A DNA stretch of 64,000 nucleotides from Breznakiella homolactica (GTDB lineage Bacteria > Spirochaetota > Spirochaetia > Treponematales > Breznakiellaceae), in assembly GCF_016616095.2 (NCBI RefSeq), contig NZ_CP067089.2, forward strand, positions 2,046,001 through 2,110,000, in the 5' to 3' direction. The first letter of the stretch is position 1. Each line of letters starts with the position of its first letter. Position numbers and translations under genes: made by a program. Shown here one piece after another: positions 61,004-64,000 of this stretch. The notes under the pieces were generated by a model. The model was given only the letters and a program-made list of their open reading frames with translations, was not told the DNA's origin and made no database searches.

Positions 61004-62032
61004 ATGAATGCCGTAGTCCTCGCCGGGGGATTAAGTCCGGAACGGGATGTGTCGCTGTCATCGGGCTGCCTCATTGCAAACGCCCTGATCAAGAACGGCC
61101 ATGCCGCCGTGCTACTTGATCTGTATACCGGTATGGAAGATTCGTCCTGTTTCGGTGAAGCCCTTGAAAAACATGGGGCCGGTAACTATACGTACACTAT
61201 CCCGCCGGAGGAACCGGATCTCGAAAAACTTAAAACCCGCTGCGGCGGAAGGGAAGAATGGATCGGCCCCAATGTAATAGAGATCTGTAAAACCGCGGAC
61301 GCTGTTTTCCTGGCTCTCCACGGAGCCATGGGCGAAAACGGACAGATCCAGGCGGTGTTTGACACATACAATATTTCATATACCGGCACGGGGTATACCG
61401 GAAGCCTCCTGGCCATGGATAAGGGAATTTCAAAAGAACTTATGTCCTTCCACAAGATAAAAACTCCGGACTGGATCCTGCATTACGGGAAAACACCGCC
61501 GCCGGTCCCGTTTCTGCCCTGTGTCATAAAACCGGTACACTGCGGCTCCAGCATCGGGGTGTCCATAGTTGAAACCGCCGGCGAATTCGCCGCCGCTCTC
61601 TCTTATGCCGGAAAATACGAGGACACACTGCTTTTTGAAAGAAAAATTGACGGCCGTGAGTTCACCGTGGGAATACTCGACGGCCGGGCGCTGCCGGTGA
61701 TCGAAATTATTCCCCGGAGCGGGTTCTTCGATTACAGAAACAAATATCAGCAGGGTATGACCAGTGAAATATGTCCCGCGGATATTGACACATCCCTCAG
61801 CAGAGAACTTCAGGATACCGCATCGGCGGTACACCGGATCCTGCGGCTGGGGTCCTATTCCAGGATCGATTTTATCGTTGATAAAACGGGAACGGTACAC
61901 TGTCTTGAGGCCAATACCCTGCCGGGAATGACTCCGGCCAGTCTGCTTCCCCAGGCCTCCGCCGCGGCGGGAATTTCGTACGAAGCATTGTGCGAACGGA
62001 TTCTGAATTTGGCACTGGGCAATAAAAACTGA
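61004..62032 (+). CDS. ddl: D-alanine--D-alanine ligase family (ATP-grasp)
   Basis: 342-aa ATP-grasp ligase. MNAVVLAGGLSPERDVSLSSG is the Ddl N-terminal signature (xGGxSxERxVSxxS), ALHGAMGENG follows, CVIKPVHCGSSIGVS and LLFERKIDGREFTVGIL form the ATP-grasp, and CLEANTLPGMT is the terminal metal/substrate motif. This fits an enzyme making D-Ala-D-Ala for peptidoglycan, though a more distant dipeptide ligase cannot be excluded from the TxS core alone. It has its own promoter and is followed by a small conserved gene. Confidence 0.88.
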   Translation: MNAVVLAGGLSPERDVSLSSGCLIANALIKNGHAAVLLDLYTGMEDSSCFGEALEKHGAGNYTYTIPPEEPDLEKLKTRCGGREEWIGPNVIEICKTADAVFLALHGAMGENGQIQAVFDTYNISYTGTGYTGSLLAMDKGISKELMSFHKIKTPDWILHYGKTPPPVPFLPCVIKPVHCGSSIGVSIVETAGEFAAALSYAGKYEDTLLFERKIDGREFTVGILDGRALPVIEIIPRSGFFDYRNKYQQGMTSEICPADIDTSLSRELQDTASAVHRILRLGSYSRIDFIVDKTGTVHCLEANTLPGMTPASLLPQASAAAGISYEALCERILNLALGNKN

Positions 62033-62053
62033 ACAGACGGGGACAATATATTT

Positions 62054-62428
62054 ATGGAATTATTCAGACCGATCGGTAAAAAAGAATATGATCTTATAAA
62101 AGAAACGGCTTTCAGGAAATTCCCGCCGCGGCTTTTTTGGCAGCCTATTTTTTATCCCGTTCTCAATTACGAATACGCCGAGAAAATTGCCCGGGAATGG
62201 AACACCGCGGATGAAGCATCGGACTTTGCCGGTATTGTAACAAAGTTTGAGGCAGAGGACACGTATATCCAAAAGTTTGAAAAGCATCTGGCCGGTTCCT
62301 CCCTGTGTGAAGAGCTCTGGGTCCCGGCGGAGGAGCTTGAAGAATTCAACAGCCATATTATCGGCACAATTACCGTCGTTTCGGTTTTTTACGGTGAAAA
62401 ATACTCCCAGGAAAAGATTCACCTTTAG
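62054..62428 (+). CDS. Small conserved protein (labelled ADP-ribosylation/crystallin J1-type in databases)
   Basis: 124-aa protein: KFPPRLFWQPIFYPVLNYEYAEKIAREWNTADEASDFAGIVTKF and ELWVPAEELEEFNSHIIGTITV match a widespread small family whose database label does not reflect a known activity. Soluble. It starts 21 bases after the ddl-like gene and is probably cotranscribed. Confidence 0.7.
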   Translation: MELFRPIGKKEYDLIKETAFRKFPPRLFWQPIFYPVLNYEYAEKIAREWNTADEASDFAGIVTKFEAEDTYIQKFEKHLAGSSLCEELWVPAEELEEFNSHIIGTITVVSVFYGEKYSQEKIHL

Positions 62429-62429
62429 G

Positions 62430-62825
62430 TATTTACCTCTGTCCGACAAAAATAACGGAATCATTTTTATCTCCGGCGGGGTGTTTTATTATTTTAAGGA
62501 AGGTGAGTTAAGGCAGATTTTCTCCGCTATGGCAAATCATTTCCCCAAAGGCGAGGTCTGCTTTGACGCCGAATCGAAATGGGCGGTTTCCTTCTCCAAC
62601 AAAATGGCAGCTAAAACCGGAAACAAAGGGGCGCTGATGCATTTTTACGTCAACAACCCGCGGCAGTCCAAGGCCTGGTCCCGGGATATCGCTGAAGTAA
62701 CCTGTGAACCTTACTGTACCGGGATTCCCAGAAAAAAATCATGGGAATCCCAGACCCGCATACGGATGGCCATGCTCGACGGGCTCGGCATGATGAAGCT
62801 CGTCAGAATACGTTTTGCCGGATAG
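62430..62825 (+). pseudogene. C-terminal half of a leucine-carboxyl-methyltransferase-family gene
   Basis: A frame without its own start encodes YLPLSDKNNGIIFISGGVFY, YFKEGELRQIFSAMANHFPKG, EVCFDAESKWAVSF, NKGALMHFYVNN and ends MLDGLGMMKLVRIRFAG. This is the second half of an LCM/PKS-type O-methyltransferase; the SAM-binding N-terminal half is missing and the frame begins abruptly at the end of the preceding gene, so a deletion has probably fused them. Confidence 0.7.
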
Positions 62826-62844
62826 GAGCGCCGCAAAAAACCAC

Positions 62845-64000
62845 CTAAAGACTCCTGATGAATTCTCCGGGAGAAATACCCAGGTTTTTTTTGAAGACCT
62901 TGCAGAAATACCCCGCATCCCGGTATCCGCAGGCCAGGGCTATCTCAGAGATCCGCCCGTTCCCCGAAGCCAGCAGTGCTTTAGCGTGTTCCAGCCGGCA
63001 TTGCGTAAGGCAGGAGATAAAACTGGTTCCCAAATGTTTGGAAACCAGGGAACTGAGATATTCCGGGGAGACTTTTAACCGGTCCGCCAGGGAGTCCAGG
63101 GAAAGATCTTCCATGTATTCATTCCGGATAATCGCCGTCACCCGGTTTACCAAGGGATTACCGCTGTCTCCGGTTCCGGCGGCGCCCGCTTCCAGCCGGG
63201 TTATGATTGACTGAACCAAATCCTCAAAGGTAGATACAAAAGAACAGCGTTTTATTGATCCGGTAATTTCTTCGGGTTTAAGTTCTTCATAGATAGTGAA
63301 ATTGTAAATACGAACGGCATAGAGCAGCGCCTCTCCCATTCGGACCATAGCGCTTTGGATATCATTATAATGGAAGAAACCTTCCCGCAGTCCCGCCGCA
63401 AACTTTTCCAGAGCGGACTGGGTTTTACTGATATTCCCCGCTGCCAGGGCCGCTGCGGCTTCCCGTTCCAGTGCCGCCGGATAAACGTAGGACTCGGCAG
63501 AAAGTTCACCGGTCAGCTCAGCGGTAAGAAATGTTCCGGCGGGATAAGACAGACTCCACCGGATCCGGGAAAACCCCTCATCAACATCACGGTCCAGGGA
63601 ATCGATACCGCCGATGATTGTCCAGTACGCAGCCATGGGCTGCATACACTTCCGGCGGGAAAGGTCGAATACCCGTGCAGCGGTGATCCCGGGATCGGTT
63701 TCGGGCGGAAGGGCGCAGAGAAAGACAAAACGCTGCTTCCCGCCCTGTATTGCGGGATAGAAGCTGCCCCGGACCAGCGATACCAGTTCCGCCGAACGTT
63801 CCACAAACAGCCGCCGCTCATCTTCCGGCATATCCCGGTCATGGGAAAATACCATCAGGAGGAGCCGCGTCTCTTCCGGGATCCGGTCCCGAAGGGCGCC
63901 ACGGAAAAACTCCCGCCGTGCCTCCGGAGACCAGAGGAATAGTCCCAGGATTTCCCTATCCGGCACCGACGACGGCAGCTGAGCTTTCAAGACCTTTTCG
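62845..64000 (-). CDS. AraC-family response regulator-like protein (5' end outside window)
   Basis: At least 385 residues are visible. The C-terminal ~100 residues are an AraC-type double helix-turn-helix (LSLDSLADRLKVSPEYLSSLVSKHLG, then ISEIALACGYRDAGYFCKVFKKNLGISPGEF). The central part resembles the helical sensor region of YesN-type response regulators. The frame is open to the window end (codons before the TTG at 63990 are in frame), so a receiver or sensor domain probably lies outside. It converges with the truncated methyltransferase. Targets unknown. Confidence 0.85.
   Translation of the reverse strand, partial: EKVLKAQLPSSVPDREILGLFLWSPEARREFFRGALRDRIPEETRLLLMVFSHDRDMPEDERRLFVERSAELVSLVRGSFYPAIQGGKQRFVFLCALPPETDPGITAARVFDLSRRKCMQPMAAYWTIIGGIDSLDRDVDEGFSRIRWSLSYPAGTFLTAELTGELSAESYVYPAALEREAAAALAAGNISKTQSALEKFAAGLREGFFHYNDIQSAMVRMGEALLYAVRIYNFTIYEELKPEEITGSIKRCSFVSTFEDLVQSIITRLEAGAAGTGDSGNPLVNRVTAIIRNEYMEDLSLDSLADRLKVSPEYLSSLVSKHLGTSFISCLTQCRLEHAKALLASGNGRISEIALACGYRDAGYFCKVFKKNLGISPGEFIRSL

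Overview
This window looks like part of a chromosome from a GC-moderate, host- or gut-associated spirochaete (Treponema-like). The grounds are inferential: many lipoproteins with a relaxed spirochaetal lipobox (FSC, LSC, LFSC before the acylated Cys), PEGA and TPR envelope proteins, many carbohydrate ABC transporters, and CGG/CCG/GGA-rich codon use. There is no rRNA or tRNA gene to confirm it. No CRISPR array, insertion sequence, prophage or replication origin was seen.

Layout. 1-5.7 kb: two sugar ABC permeases, a GH1-like and a GH2 glycosidase, and a convergent winged-helix regulator with a perfect operator palindrome. 5.7-8.8 kb: a D-2-hydroxyacid dehydrogenase, a HAD phosphatase and a nitroreductase, flanked by a family of ~175-bp hairpin repeats. 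8.8-12.1 kb: leuS and an acyltransferase-like gene. 12.1-15.2 kb: an aromatic amino acid operon (DAHP synthase, prephenate dehydrogenase, amidohydrolase) read leftwards behind a strong promoter, a 40-codon leader peptide containing Tyr-Phe-Tyr-Tyr-Phe-Tyr, and a rho-independent attenuator. 15.3-18.6 kb: a SIR2-like protein and uncharacterised neighbours. 18.7-26.5 kb: a CDF transporter, a HigA-like protein with a histone-H1-like tail, a beta-barrel protein, unknowns, and an AT-rich island of hydrolases and a DUF805-like protein.

26.5-45.3 kb is the metabolic centre. A leftward operon encodes a polyamine/phosphonate-type ABC importer plus a PHP phosphoesterase, a Gfo/Idh/MocA dehydrogenase, an IolE-like isomerase and a NagB-like deaminase. 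A LacI regulator separates it from a rightward myo-inositol operon (iolG, iolB, iolD, iolE). That operon lacks iolC, iolJ and iolA and instead continues into an archaeal-type (type II) GAPDH, an archaeal-type phosphoglycerate kinase and a LarA-family nickel-pincer racemase. This arrangement is the strongest candidate for an undescribed pathway here.

45.3-64 kb is accessory: a short UvrA paralogue, an Rrf2 regulator with matching operators at its own promoter and at a metallo-hydrolase and a PNPOx gene, DUF4256/DUF5714/DUF3788 proteins, a second CDF transporter, a lipoprotein made of 18-residue repeats, two decayed genes, an FMN riboswitch in front of a PNPOx-fold lipoprotein, TPR and hydrolase lipoproteins, an XRE/membrane-protein pair, a D-Ala-D-Ala ligase-like gene, and an AraC-type regulator cut by the window end.
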